A stretch of 64,000 nucleotides of DNA from Trichoplax adhaerens (taxonomy: Eukaryota > Placozoa > Uniplacotomia > Trichoplacea > Trichoplacidae): positions 653,262 through 717,261 of the forward strand of contig NW_002060963.1 in assembly GCF_000150275.1 (NCBI RefSeq). The letters run 5' to 3'. The notes under the pieces were generated by a model, which did no database searches, was not told where the DNA came from, and saw only the letters and a list, made by a program, of their open reading frames with translations. This document shows, one piece after another, positions 12,185 through 25,900 of this stretch (position 1 is its first letter; each line of letters opens with the position of its first letter). The position numbers and the translations under genes were made by a program.

Positions 12185-14761
12185 GATTGCTGATTTGACC
12201 TTGCGCAGGAATAGCACTGCTTCTCTACCGTCCACTAGTCGATGATCGTATGTTAAAGCAATATACATCATTGGACGTATTTCAACCTATGGAAGATATT
12301 TAATAATGCATTATACATCAAGTAATTATTGATTAGGTGCTAGTCTTATTGCATGCTACTAAACTTTTAGACTAAATGTGCAAATTGTAGTTAGAATACA
12401 GGACAACTGTTGTTATTCTTATTGAAATTCATTACAGCTTAATTCATGAAAGGTCTGCTAGAGCAGCAATTAAATGTTCTCAGAAAGGAATATCCACATT
12501 AACGATATCATTATACTGCAATTTTGTCTAGATAACTGAGATTACTATCAAGAAAAATATTACCTTTCCTTTAACTGCAATTGGTCTATCAAATACTCCA
12601 TGCATGCCTAATATTGCAGACTGTGGAGGATTTATAATAGGTGTACCAAATAAAGATCCAAAAACACCACCATTCGAAATAGTAAAGGTTCCCCCTTCCA
12701 TATCTTCAACAGTGATGTTGTTATGTCTTGCCTGAAACAATCGATTAAAGTTAACGATCTGATGCATAATAATAGCATAGCGTGCATGCATTTACATATA
12801 TGATTAGCGCTAAACCTTTTCTGCCAGAGTGGCTACATTTTTTTCAATGTCACCATAGTTCATAGTCTCGACATTTCTAAGAACAGGAACAACCAACCCT
12901 TTAGGCGTGGCTACGGCAATACTAATATCAACATAGTCCCGATATATGATCTCTTTTCCGTCAATAACAGCATTGATTACAGGCTGATCACGTAAAGCAA
13001 ACGCGGACGCCTTAATGAATGGTGACATAAAACTAAGTTTGGCTCCATGCTTTTTGAGAAAGCTTTCCTTATAAGCATTTCTCATCTCTATTACATTACT
13101 GTATATTTAAAACATTGAAGAAAAAGTAACATTAATATCCATGCATAAAATCTATCAATTTCTTTAAAAATCGAAATATCTTATTATAACAATCTTGTAA
13201 CACCTCATATCAACTTCATTAAATGTTGTGAGCATAGCACAGGTATTTTGTGCCGCCTTCAGGCGTTCGGCAATCCTTAATCGCATGCGTGACATTTTAA
13301 CCTACAAGTATTTCGATATATCAGCTTTTCCTCAAAATAGATAATTTTACAGAAAGGCATTTACTCGTCTCTCTGATCGCACACCGCTCGGCATTGGCTC
13401 TATAGGCTGTGGCACTGCAGCAGCTATGGGCCTCTTCTGGCTTACGGGTGGAATTGGCGTCGCAGATATTGGACTTTCAGGAATGTTAGGAACTTCATTG
13501 AAGGAACATTAAATTAGTTCGCTAGGTTTGACATACTAGGCATTCAATACAGTTTGCAAACAAACCTGGTGGTGGTGCACTAGGAATTTCAGCAGCTATA
13601 ACATGTAAATAGTGCGAGAGAAGTTATTGTCATCGCTAGCAGTAATAATACGTATACAATGAAAGAACTGTGAAAGTCATGGTGGTGTAAAAATTGCTAT
13701 AGTTTTACCTTGAGCTGGCGGGGATTCTGCGTTCGGTGGCACTTCCTTCGTTTCTGCTGTTGCTGGGGATGGCGAAGGGGCTTTTGTTTCCGTAGATTGT
13801 GAACCTGACTCGCTGCCTGCTATCAAATTTAGAGGAAGTAATAATTAATTCTATCAGAATAGGTATACAGAAGCCATTCGGTATCACAATAGGAAGCAGC
13901 CTACTAACCAGCAACTTTAAATTTCGCAATATTTTGACTTTGAGTTACTTTTTCACCATCCGGAATAAGGAATTCCTCGATTACTCCAGATTCAGGTGCA
14001 AGCACTGCCATAGTTGTCTGAAGATTATCAAGTATGAAATGTAATTATTTTATAACGAATTTCTTATTAAATATCATATAATCGCACAGCCAAGATGATT
14101 CTGTTCTTGTTACAAGCATGTTCACGTTAGCTAAAATAAATAGAAAGTACATTGCCTCACCTTATCAGTTTCTATTTCACCTATAGTGTCATTCTCTTCA
14201 ACAGTATCACCCACCTCTATTGAAATCAATGATAAGAATATATCAATGCTGTATATGTAGTACATATGAATGCAGCGACATAAGCGTATCTATAATACAC
14301 CATAGTATGTAACCTTATGGTATGTATTTCGTATATACCATAAATATGCCTTATAAACTAATTCTAGTGTTATTATAGAAGATTTCACAAAACCTAAAAC
14401 CCTTTGAGCATGCCCGATAGTTGCCAAATATAAATAATGTTATAACATACCTTTGAGCCAACGAATATCTCCTTCGCTAATAGATTCTGGAAACGTAGGG
14501 GCTTGAATGGTAATTACATTATCAACTTCAAGACGCAAGTAAAATGTGTTAGTAATGACAGCAATGCAAAATACGAATTATATAGCAAGCTTAAATAAAT
14601 CATCACAAACTGATCATTTTACCATCATAAACATGATAACATCAGCATCAAATTTCAGTTAATCATAAATTAACGCTATCGTAAAGAAATACTTACGATA
14701 AAATGTGGATATATGTAGTTGCTTCTCATGCCAATGAGATAAAGTCGGCGCGTACTTTCGA
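12185..14761 (-). CDS. DLST: Dihydrolipoamide succinyltransferase, E2 of 2-oxoglutarate dehydrogenase (both ends incomplete)
   Basis: Eleven exons in phase on the minus strand: 14697-14761, 14451-14525, 14161-14216, 13909-14017, 13709-13816, 13566-13595, 13365-13492, 13204-13301, 12816-13098, 12564-12731, 12185-12286. They give about 407 aa; human DLST has 453 with its transit peptide. Order: lipoyl domain ([14 protein letters not shown] at 14451-14525; lipoyl lysine in EIETDK at the end of the 14161-14216 exon), a Pro/Ala/Ser-rich linker over several small exons including one of 30 nt, no peripheral E1/E3-binding domain as usual for DLST, then the catalytic core. Core motifs include [30 protein letters not shown] and the active-site DHRLVDG, His and Asp intact. 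It transfers succinyl from lipoamide to CoA in the mitochondrial matrix. The C terminus enters the gap. The 5' exon with the start and transit peptide was not identified. Confidence 0.95.
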
Positions 14762-17260
14762 CTACGTATCCAAAAGGATGAGATTAAATCGAATACACAA
14801 TATTTACCAGAATTTTGAGCTATCATAAGTATATCAATAACTTACATAATCGCATTCGATTGGGTACCAATGCTGCGCTTATTTACTATAGTGATAAATT
14901 AAAAAGGAACTAATATGATCTTCCGTCACAGTCACAAGAGATGTATATTAAATTAGTAGCAGTGGCTACTCATGACAAAGTAAACAATCATACGAACAAG
15001 GAAGGATCTGTAATTACGCCTGTTGTGTAATAATTTTGTACCTTTTAAGTACGGTAACTTAAAATTAATTCATGTGTTGTACATTTATGAGCTATGATGA
15101 GACTGCGGCTATAGTGGTGTGCCATACTTTACGCTAGCAGAACGAAAGTTCATGGTATTTCAGCAACTTATAATTCATTTTTTTTAAAGAATATTTAGGG
15201 TTAAAATATTGTGACGCAAAATATTAGTAATAAGAAAGAAAAAAATCACTAATATATCAACTTATGGACATCCATTACATGAATTAATGACGTTTATCAT
15301 GTTATACAGTATAGTAGAATAATTGTAAATCTCAAGAGAGTGCAGCACTACCTAGCATGAAGAAGCTCCTTCACTAGTTCGGTAATTACAAAACAAACGT
15401 TAATTACGCTATTGTAGTACCGTACATAAACTAAAGTTATATCATACAAAGAGTTATGCATGTTACAGCTCTTGATCGGATCTATAGACTACAGCTATTA
15501 GGTGCCTTACAACATAAATTGTTGCAGCTGAGCATGCACTATCATCGACGGCATAGTATAACATGATTGAGTCCGCTAACTCAAATATCTTGCATTATAA
15601 TACCTGCTGCAAAGGTATTCACCGATTAGCAAATTTATTTAGCAAGCAAGATGTACTGTACCGTAGACGTTGTGTCACAGCACGGTTTAAATCATTTTTT
15701 CTCTTGTGCTGTATACAGTACACGTACCGGAACACATAAATAACATTATTACAACAGAATATACAATAGGTAAGACAGGATTTCATCCAAAAAAAAAGAA
15801 CGGTCTATCGGAAACGTGAGCGAAATGAAAACACGACAATAATTAATATGTGGTAGTTATCCAGAAATAAGATGACACAGAGTACTGTGCAAGGTCGCTT
15901 TATAATCTCTCTTTGCATGTGTTAATGGGGATATGGCAGAATTTATCATGGTGGAGGAAATGATTTGGCATTCCACTTGACCGTAGAATAATATCATTTT
16001 TTGCCCTTATTATCAGCCTTCAATAGAGAAGTTTATGCAAGGTCCACGCTATTGGCAGGCAGATAGTAAGATTATGGTTAACACTACGGCCATGGATGGA
16101 CACTACCATAAAATGAAGAGTAGACTTGACGCAATAAATGAATGCGGACACTGTATCAGATACACTACAGGATCATTCTAGAGACGCGCACAGTATTGAT
16201 GTCATTATAACCTCAACAAGCAAGACCACATCGTGAAGATATCTGACTTCATTTCTATCAGTATAGTATTGCAATATCATTGAGAATTGGCAATTATCAC
16301 TATAGACAGTAATGACAATCCCAATTTTATCATTGTAGAAAGTTAAATATGGTTAAAGTACCACAGATGCCTTACCTAAAGTAGTGGACTTGGTAATCCA
16401 TTTACTTCCAGCCTGCAATAAATAAATAGCAATAAGCCATTAGCCAAACAGCATTGAACAAATTCAATTGATTGAATATCAACATGATCAAGTTTGACTA
16501 CTTGTTCTGTTTGGATGTGCAGCCTATCCAGGCAATGACAATTTATTGCACAATCCAATCATGATAAATCGACTGCAGACATTCACTAGGATGATAACGA
16601 TGACTGAATAATGAGGTCATCAAAGAAGACTGTCATTCAGAGTGTAAGCACTTTAACATTTTTTTTTTTTTTGACTTTCAAGGTAATCATTGATTTTATA
16701 ACGACTTGCTACTGGATAGAATATCATTGCTAAAACAGAAATACTCTGGTAAAGTGATTCAAATCAAGGAAATGCCAGTCGCAATGTCAAGACAAAGCAA
16801 CATGGCAACATTGACTTGTTATCAATGCATGACCTTTTGACATGTGTATCGTATGGAATAGAGTACTTAGTCGATGTACGGGCAGAGCATACGATATCCG
16901 ATTTTTGTATTGTGAGGCATACTATGATCATTTGTGGTATAGCCTATGACTATTATAAGCTAACAAAAAATGGTTGACAAGAAGCTATATCCTCTAACAT
17001 ATTAAAAGAGAGTTTACCCAACTTACAATTGACGCTATTGGAGTAAACGACGATGGTTTGCTTAACTTATTACACAGTTGATGTCGAAGGGAGAGCATCT
17101 TGGCTACGACAGCTTTGCACGAAATTCTATCGGCGCAATGTGATCTTGCTATTCATTGAGACGGCGCATAATACAGACGTTTTCACCCTATTCAATCTGA
17201 TGTGGCGCAGAAGGCAGAATGCGCGGCTTAGCCATGACTGTAGTCTGTCGATGAGGTGTT
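14762..17260. other. Region upstream of the first recognised DLST exon
   Basis: It must contain the missing DLST 5' exon, promoter and possibly a long intron. A spliceable-looking minus-strand exon at about 16378-16414 is bounded by TTGCAG and GTAAGG, but its phase does not fit the next DLST exon. Palindromic GTAC words occur at 15650-15730. A 70-codon plus-strand frame at 17053-17265 is not recognisable. Confidence 0.4.
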
Positions 17261-17929
17261 TTTGACCTCGATCGATTTACCGTACTGTACCGTACCGTAC
17301 CGCCCGGACCATGCGTTACTGCGCATGCCTGGGACCAGAGTACAGGAACTGTACTGAACTGAAAGGGAATGCTTCGATCTACTGGATACTGGATAGTAGA
17401 CTTGTACGGTAAACTGGTGGTGTTGAAGGTCTCGATTACACGCTAAAAAAGTGCCAGTACACCGGCTCCAAGTGGGTGTATTACTAGTACTACACAAAAT
17501 TGATAGTGATATGACCACAAAGCACAAGGAAAACAAAAGATTGTGCAAATAGCGCTGGCGGTTTCAAAGTAAACCCGAGCTGGCGTACGGTATCTCACGT
17601 GGAGCAACTACTGCTGTGCGCTACAGTGTGCACTGTGCAGTAAATCATAAAAAGGCAACAAGTCTGTTTCGAACATTGTTAGTCTTACTCACTGGACTAC
17701 AGTAAGTCTGCCAGTGTACTGTACTTAGGAGAGGCAAGAAGAAACTGAAAATTTTCACTTACAGTACAATTGATAGATACTGTCATATAAAGCAAAGTAA
17801 AATCATAGGAAGACATTTTATTGGTACAGTACATCGTATCACGTTCTACAGTATACGGTCTACTCTACTGCATACTGTAGGTTCGACTTTGACTTCCGTA
17901 CGGTACAGTATGGCATTCACTGATACTAG

Positions 17930-18990
17930 CAGTCTAGCACTAATTCCACTCACACTCAGTCACCAAGGGATTACTCACCCAGTCAGTCGGTACTGACATG
18001 GGACTACTAGACTACAGTACAGTGTACAGTGTGGACAGTGGAGCACATTCTTTACAGATGTCTAGCACTACTTGTACGCACGCTCAGCCACCAGGGACTG
18101 CTCACCCAGTCAGTCAGTACTGACGTGGGACTACTAGACTACAGTACATACAGTGTACTGTACTGTACAGTGTGGACAGTTGTCTAGCACTACTTCTACG
18201 CACGCTCAGGCACCAGGGAATGCTCACCCAGTCAGTCAGTACTGACGTGAGACTACTAGACTACAGTACATACAGTGTACAGTGTGGACAGTGGAGCACA
18301 TTATTGACAGATGTCTAGCACTACTTGTACGCACGCTCAGCCACCAGGGACTGCTTACTCACTATTGACAGATGTCTAGCACTACTTGTACGCACGCTCA
18401 GCCACCAGGGACTACTTACTGTGTACAGTACTGTACAGTGTACAGTGTGGACAGTGGAGCACATTATTGACAGATGTCTAGCACTACTTCTACACACGCT
18501 CAGCCACCAGGGACTACTTACTGTGTACACTGTACAGTACAGTGTACAGTTTGGACAGTGGAGCACATTATTGACAGATGCCTAGCACTACTTCTACGCA
18601 CGCTCAGCCACCAGGGACTACTCACCCAGTCAGTCAGTACTGACGTGGGACTACAGTACTGTACAGTACTGTACTGTACAGTCAGTGTACAGTACAGTAC
18701 AGTGTGGACAGTGGAGCAAATTCTTTACAGATGTCTAGCACTACTTGTACGCACGCTCAGCCACCAGGGACTACTCACCCAGTCAGTCAGTACTGATGTG
18801 AGACTACAGTACAGTGTGGACAGTGGAGCACATTCTTTACAGATGTCTAGCACTACTTGTACGCACGCTCAGCCACCAGGGACTACTCACCCAGTCACGA
18901 CTGACGTGTGAGAGGACACACGACACACACAGTGGAGCATATTATTCACTGATGTCTAGCTGTGACTAGCACTCATCCTACATTCCTACG
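17930..18990. repeat. Minisatellite, about 100-150 bp units
   Basis: The landmark ATGTCTAGCACTACT or a near variant occurs at about 18058, 18181, 18311, 18372, 18474, 18578, 18731, 18843 and 18952, with spacings of 61-153 bp. Each unit continues ACGCACGCTCAGCCACCAGG, usually ACTCACCCAGTCAGTCAG, then a variable block of ACTGTAC words and GTGTGGACAGTGGAGCA. Most length variation lies in the ACTGTAC block. Long open frames on both strands here are repeat artefacts. Confidence 0.88.
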
Positions 18991-19064
18991 CACGCTCAGT
19001 CACCAAGGACTACTCCACAATTTTTACCCAGTTCAGTACTGAGTACACACTACCCAGTAACACT

Positions 19065-19096
19065 AGAGACCCTCTACAGTACGATAGAGGGTCTCT
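19065..19096. repeat. Perfect inverted repeat (11-base arms, 10-base loop)
   Basis: Arms AGAGACCCTCT (19065-19075) and AGAGGGTCTCT (19086-19096) are exact complements around a loop containing ACAGTACGAT. This would form a stable hairpin or cruciform. Confidence 0.8.
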
Positions 19097-19244
19097 AAAG
19101 TCTGTTGAAGTAACACCCTTACTAACACGTGCACACTGCACAGTACTGCACTCAGTATAGTCACTAGTACAGTGTACAGTACAATGTTCTGCACTGAACT
19201 GAACTGATTTCTGCACCCTATTGTGCAGTACTACGGTAGGAACA

Positions 19245-19318
19245 AAAGCCCTACAGTAAAGCCTATTGCAGTGCAGTACACTGTATACACTGTACTGTAC
19301 AGTGTACAGTAGGGCTTT
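19245..19318. repeat. Inverted repeat enclosing nested ACTGTAC palindromes
   Basis: Arms AAAGCCCTAC (19245-19254) and GTAGGGCTTT (19309-19318) are exact complements. The interval between them consists of palindromic GTATAC and TGTACTGTACAGTGTACA words, so a long branched hairpin is possible. Confidence 0.7.
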
Positions 19319-19915
19319 CCCTATGACTCACTCTACTGTACACTGTACAGTGTACAGTACGTTAAATGTTACAGCACTGGACTGTTTTATGGACAGCTAA
19401 AATGCTGTGTATTGTGTAAGAAACGTGTCCACTTGGGTGTGGTTCGTAATAGTGTGAGCCAAACGACTTTTCACTACGTAGTGGACAGCTATTTTCCACA
19501 TTGCACACTGCCTGTACAGTGTATTGTACAGTACCGTGCACTCCAAATTACAGTACTAGGAGTACTGTACACTGTACTGTCCTAGTCAATGGCAGTGTGT
19601 ACAATAAGGTGATAACTTGGCACTGTAGAACTTACACTCACTCCGCACTTGGTGTGAGTCTCGCCAATATTGCAAAGCAAAACCACTACTGACAGTTCAC
19701 TGTGGCAACTGGCAACTTTCTTGCAAGTGTGCGAGCGCGCCAAATCACTTTATTTTGAAAAGTAGCACAATTTGGAGCCATTCGTTGATATTCATCGATA
19801 ACTTCAGCGTAATTGAAGACTAGTTGACTTTGCCTGATCAAATCCAAACGATTTGTGCTTGAGGTGTTGTACCCATTAGGAGAAAAGTGACCGCTTGCGC
19901 CAAGAGTGGACGAAG

Positions 19916-22900
19916 ATGCCGTTGTTAAGACGTACTCAGTTTATACCAAATCAACCACCCGACGATCTACGACGGACTGAAGAAGTTTTTCGATGCCGCT
20001 ATACCAATGAATTATTTCGCAGTTATGAGTAAGTAGCTCCATGATCATGGCTGCCAATAGTATCATCAAGATACTGTTGGCTAATGGCCAATGCTGTTAT
20101 TCCATGTTGCTTTCATGATAACTTGTATATTCATTCATTACTCCAAGCTTCATTAAAATTAAAATATAGAAAATAGCGGGCAAAAATTTCACCATGACAC
20201 TAGTCATACTTGCTCACCATATCCTATACTGTCATACTCTTTCAAGAGTGCAGTTTGGCACCAGTAGCCCAGACTGTATCATGGCATTGTCTATCATCTC
20301 CTTTCTTTGTTTATTACAAGACAAAATGCCGTGAGTAATATTTTATGAATGCAGAGAAATCGTCATTATACTCAATGCAAGGCTAATTTCACCATGTGAT
20401 ACGGTTAGAATGCCAACATGCTCTACTGTAGAGTAGGAAGAAAACTTGGAAGCTTTTTCAATCGCAATCATGTTGATAGAAACATTGCCGGTTCAGTGGG
20501 GGCCCCTGTCACAAGGCCGGCCATAACTCGTTGACTGCAAGGATGGATGACGAGTAGGCCAAATGCTTTGAAACTAAATACATCATATTTTCTTCTTCTC
20601 TTGTTGCTCGTTCTACGGCTACTACCAAAGTACTATGACTTGATCATAGATTAGGAGTTGTGTACCGTGCCACTGTATTGTCTTCCATCCTTATTGACAA
20701 TCTTGTGAATCTAGTATTGTACTGAGAATGGACAACTTTGAAAAGAATGTTGAATACGAACAAGCCCGTACAGTCGACGTCATGTTAACTCTCTAGTTTT
20801 CTGCCATGATTCACAAGATACTTTTATTACTCAATGGAAAGCTAGCTATGTTAGGGCTACAGATAATGCCGATCTAGTTAGGAATGATGATGGATGTTGA
20901 TCGTCGATAGGATTACAACACTTGACTGACGTGATGATTCTTACTCGTATTTGTAATCGATTACCTGTCATTCAACTACTCTACTATACACTGTAGTATC
21001 CAATTTCAAGAAGGAGAAGACGATAAAATTTCAATACATATAAATCCCCTTTCTGATGCACAGACAATATTGATTCCAAGGCGTAGGAGAATCCACCGGA
21101 TTGAAACTGAAACTTTGTCAATTTTTTACAATGTTAATCAACTGTGAGACTATGTAATACGGGTTTGCTTCACAATTTATTATGAATGATAACCGCACCG
21201 TTGGATAAACTCGGCACTAAAGTTGAATCAAGCTAGAAATAGATCGATTCTTGTTGAATATTTGATTAACATATCCCTTAATTAAACTAAATACTACTAA
21301 AATTGGATCTTAAAATCCGATATGATCATGAAAAATAAATGCTGACATGATCAAAATCCCAATTGCCGTCATTCCATTACAAGACTGTGTATTAATCACA
21401 CACAATAGTACTATTACTGTACATACATTATTAACTAACTAAGGAATACTGAAGTGTGCTTCTATATTTGACGTATCACGTAATGCAGTACTATACTGTA
21501 TATTGTTGTGTATATTACAGTATATATGCGTATATGCTCTTTTTTATTATACTTCATACAGTACAATAATAATCAAAAAAGAGGATCGGTTAATCAGCTT
21601 CAATGAACGAGAATGACTTATCACGGATAAAATAGGTACTAAATTCATTAGTTAAACTGATGGAAGTAATTTATCCTACAACACGTAGTGACAAATGCAG
21701 CGCTGTATGAGTGTACTCTCCTGCTTGATTGATATAATATAATATATAATTACTGTTGAATAAATGTATAAGGTAATCACTTAATATTATACCATTCGAC
21801 CATCAATTCTGAACCGGAGTCAAATCATGAATTATCTGCATACCGGTTAGCTAGCCATTCGATGAAATTAGCACATCTGTGAATTAAATTATAATGAGTA
21901 TGCTATGCATTGATAGTTTGGTAATCCTGGTAGACCTATAGTAGACCTTGCGATATCATAACACTGCACAGTCCACAATATTCCGTCTGCTGTCGACAAT
22001 ACACCTACAGTACCATAAGAGAGGAAATCTTATCACATCTCCAAACACTACAACGATATACGTACGTAACCCTCCCTAATAGTTGTGTACTGCATTATGT
22101 TACGGCATACATAGTTCAGCCAGGAGTGCCACAACAATAATTACAGTGCGTCTGCATGGAGCTTATTGAATTGCTAGATAGGCTTCATTTTTGATCCTAT
22201 TTTTGGATTGGGAATGGCAATATCTTACAATATTATTGCTACGCTTGAGCTATTATCATTATCTTTAATGTCGCTGATTTATTATTATTTATTAATTATA
22301 ATGATGATTATGATAAAATCATACGGTTTATACAAGATGCTTTTAGATACTGTACTAACAGAAATGGATCGGCATTCTTTGCATTATAGAGCCTATTTCA
22401 ATCGAACCATTTTATGCAATAGTATGGTATGGACATGTGAATACACAGGTCGCTCTAATTTAACTTACAAAGAAGCTCTCAAATCGGAGGAAGCTGCTCG
22501 TGCGAATTTAGACTCGTTTCCAGAGGTATTACAACGCCAGATACTGCTCTTGATCGGTAATATCAAGCGAAGCCGTACAACAGAATTGATCGATGAAATT
22601 TTAATACGTATTCGAGATTGCTATTTCCCTGGAGAAGTTGTAGAAATTACTCGTAATGACGACAAGTAAGTTCAAGATCCTAATATCGTATTTAACCTAG
22701 TAAAAGTGGTATTTTCTAGAGTGCAATTTCATCAATATTTCGCTATGACCGCACAAAGTTTTAACTAAATCATCCATCCTTCACGTTATCGAAAGTCCCA
22801 TTATTGTTCCCAAGGTTTACCTATTTCTTGCGTTCCTTTCAATATCATATTTACTGATTATCATGGTGACTATTCATCAGCGGTTGTCACCAACTCTGCG

Positions 22901-25900
22901 TCTGTTATGCGAATGTTTGTGTAATTGTAGTATTATCATGAACGGTGTTTGGTAACCCAACATTACAGTAATTCCCAACCTGGTTTAATTTCTGTTCTTT
23001 CGAGATATTAACTAATGTTGTTGTTAGCAGTAATTTCACAAAGTGATAAGCGATAATTTTGCATATTTTTGAAAATGTTTCAGCTACACAATCGACACTA
23101 CGTCATATAGCACTTTAATTACTTCCCTAAGATCTTTACTATGAAAATTGTATGGTTTAGTTGTCACTTGATTTAGAATAGAATCTTGTGATAAAAACAA
23201 TCTGAAAATATTAATAACACTTATATTGTTACCCTTCGTGTCTTTGTTAGAGTTTTAGGTGAAATTGTTAACGCTATCCCTCCGGACGATTTATCGATAG
23301 CCAAGAAGGGCCTGTCATTTGTTGAAAGCCAAGGCCCTTCCGATAACAACAGCGTAGAACGTACACCAAATGGGAAAAGTAGGCGAGATTCTGTCACAGT
23401 CATTAATTTAGTTACTGATGACGTACCAAAAAGCTCTTCCAATAATAATCATGACGACAATGAAAAGAATAAGGCAAAAACAGCGATTACTGAACGAAAT
23501 GCTCGCTATATATATGAAATTCGATTAACTGCTGATGATATTGTCATGACCAGTAATGCCTCTGCTATTAGGTAAGTTTCGAAATTTTACCTCAATGTCT
23601 TTACGAAAGCAAGCAAATCTTTACATTACCATGTACTATTTATGAACTGTAAACAGTTCAAGTATTTATTTTATGAAAAATGATTGATGATTACTGTTTG
23701 ATATGTATTTAGCCGCAAGAAAGGCGTCTTAACAAAGGATAAACTGAGGCACTTTGTAAAATTTGCATGTCGAAGAACATCAGAAAAGCATCCGTATTAC
23801 GTGAAAGTCAGTGCAATATTGAAAAAATTAACCATCTCGTCTCATTGAACATATACTTGTGTTATACATAGTATACACTAATATCCATTTCATTCGTTTA
23901 TTTACCCAGAATGAATTTATCAAAAAATTCAATTTACCGGAAAGTTTCAAAGAAAAACGCAAGCTAGTCTCTTCTGTGGGGAAGAGACAGTCACTCACGC
24001 CAACAATATCGAAAAATTCTCCGTTTTCATCTACTTCTAATCTGGGAGATAAGGCCTCGAAGAAAAAGGTTAGCATTTACATTCTTACCTCATTACTACT
24101 GAGCTCGTATTTCTTTTGTAATATTCCTGTAGGAACTAACGTATGAGATCTTATCTGATTATGCCGTTAAAAGAATGTTTGTTGTCTTTCATTCTCTAGA
24201 GAGATGGTAAGGAACCGAAGAGTAAAAAGAAACTAAATTTAAATAAGCAATCTCCGGCTATGAGTAAGAGTGAACTAAAAGCCTTAAAAAAACAACGTAA
24301 AGAAGAAGAAAAAAAACGATTGGCAGAAGATAAGGCAAGAAGAAAGTTAGAAATGGAAGAGGAAAGGAAAAAACGAAAACAGATGGCAGAAGAAGCGAAA
24401 CTAGAACGAAAACTGGAAAAAAAACGAGTTCGTTTCAATTTGTTGTATTGGACACTAGGGATAACTACATTAAAACGTGGCATGCCCTTTTAGTTATAGT
24501 AACGCTTTAAAAACTAATGCATGGAGGTGGCAATAGTCTGTAATGTGCAATGGAATGTTTTTATGTTATCCATAGGAAAGGGACCGTCTTCGTAAAGAAA
24601 AGCAGTTGCAAGCTCAAAGAATGGAAGAATGGAGTAGACCACGCGACGATCTGGAACTCGATGATTTACAGGTTTTAAGAAACTTATGATAGAGGATGAA
24701 AATTTACAACAACGCTAAACTTGAATTATATTCTGTTTGTAGATCTTGCCTACACCATGTAGTGCTACAAAAGTAATTGATAATTTCTTATTCGGAAAAG
24801 CTGTAATGGTGTTAGAGTTCTTAAATAGCTTCGATGAAGTCTTTTCAGCAAGTGAATCTTTACCGATGCCGATAACTTTTGGTATGTTTATTTTATATCT
24901 TAAACGTTGAAATATTGATTCTGTAACAAAACGATTGATTTTTGTTGGTATGCAGAGAATCTAGAAAAGGCCCTTTGTAGTTCTGAGGTAGATGGATTAT
25001 TTAGTGATTTAGTTCAGTTTTTATTGGGTGATTTGGTCAAAGAATATCAAGAAGAGGAAGAAGAAAAAGAAGAAGAAATTAAGCTAGATGGCATACAAAA
25101 AGTTGTTTCACCCCCTGGAGAAAAAGAAGACATTGATGGTGTTGACGCCGCAGGTAAGGCTGGTATATTGGTATATGTGTAACTGCTAATTCCATATTCT
25201 GTATTATTTAAGAGAAAGATAACCATTAATGAGGCTGTCATTGTTCAGGTACTTCAAATCAAGCGCCAATCGATGGAAGTATTGGATATGCTTGGTCCCG
25301 TCTGACACAAGGAATACCCTTCCGAGAGATTAAATTCGATTGTTATACTTGTCCTGAATTGCTTCGGCTACACTTGTTATCAAGTTGTAGAATCGCTATG
25401 GGTGATGCTCGTTACCGATGGCAACGAAGAGGAGGATATATGACGACTGATGATCCCGGTATACTTTATAGTCATTGTCGTAATTTCAATTTTAATCATA
25501 TGCTTTATGTAGCATGTTACATCATTCTTACAGTGTTATATGTTATCATTTGACCTTAAAATATTACAGCTGCTGAACTAGTTCGAAAGAATCCTGAGTT
25601 ACTAAGCAAGTTGACAGTAGGAAATTTATATGATCTCGAACCTCGACATAAATTAGAAATCCTAGAAGTCCTATGCGGTCAACTATTGACGTTAGTCTCT
25701 ACCAGAGATTATCTTGACGAGTGTACGTTAAAATATCGCGAATTAAAGCACAAATTAAAGGAAGACCAATGGGCCGAACAGCGGCAAGCTAGAAAAGAAG
25801 CTGCCAAGCAGAGGAAAAGGGCAGAATCTAAATTGAAAACTAATTTAGAAAAGACGGATGGTAACCAAAGTGAAAAAGAAGAAACTCAGTATGATAATTT

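Larger units (their letters stand above)
17270..19600. repeat. Dense cluster of GTAC-centred palindromes
   Basis: About 2.3 kb saturated with overlapping words such as GTACTGTAC, ACTGTACAGT, TACAGTAC and GTACCGTACCGTAC. Many are perfect palindromes. It lies between the divergent DLST and BAZ1A genes and includes the minisatellite and hairpins listed separately. Its base composition is unlike the surrounding AT-rich DNA. Confidence 0.85.

Noticed and set aside
16378..16414. Minus-strand exon-like piece as the DLST 5' exon
   Set aside because: Splice signals look fine, but its phase cannot join the exon at 14697-14761 without a stop or frameshift.
17053..17265. 70-codon plus-strand frame between DLST and BAZ1A
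   Set aside because: No similarity, no splice context and no regulatory context; likely chance in a GC-richer patch.
18321..18911. Long open frames (up to 145 codons) on both strands in the minisatellite
   Set aside because: They exist because the repeat unit lacks stops; they repeat the same peptide and are open on both strands.
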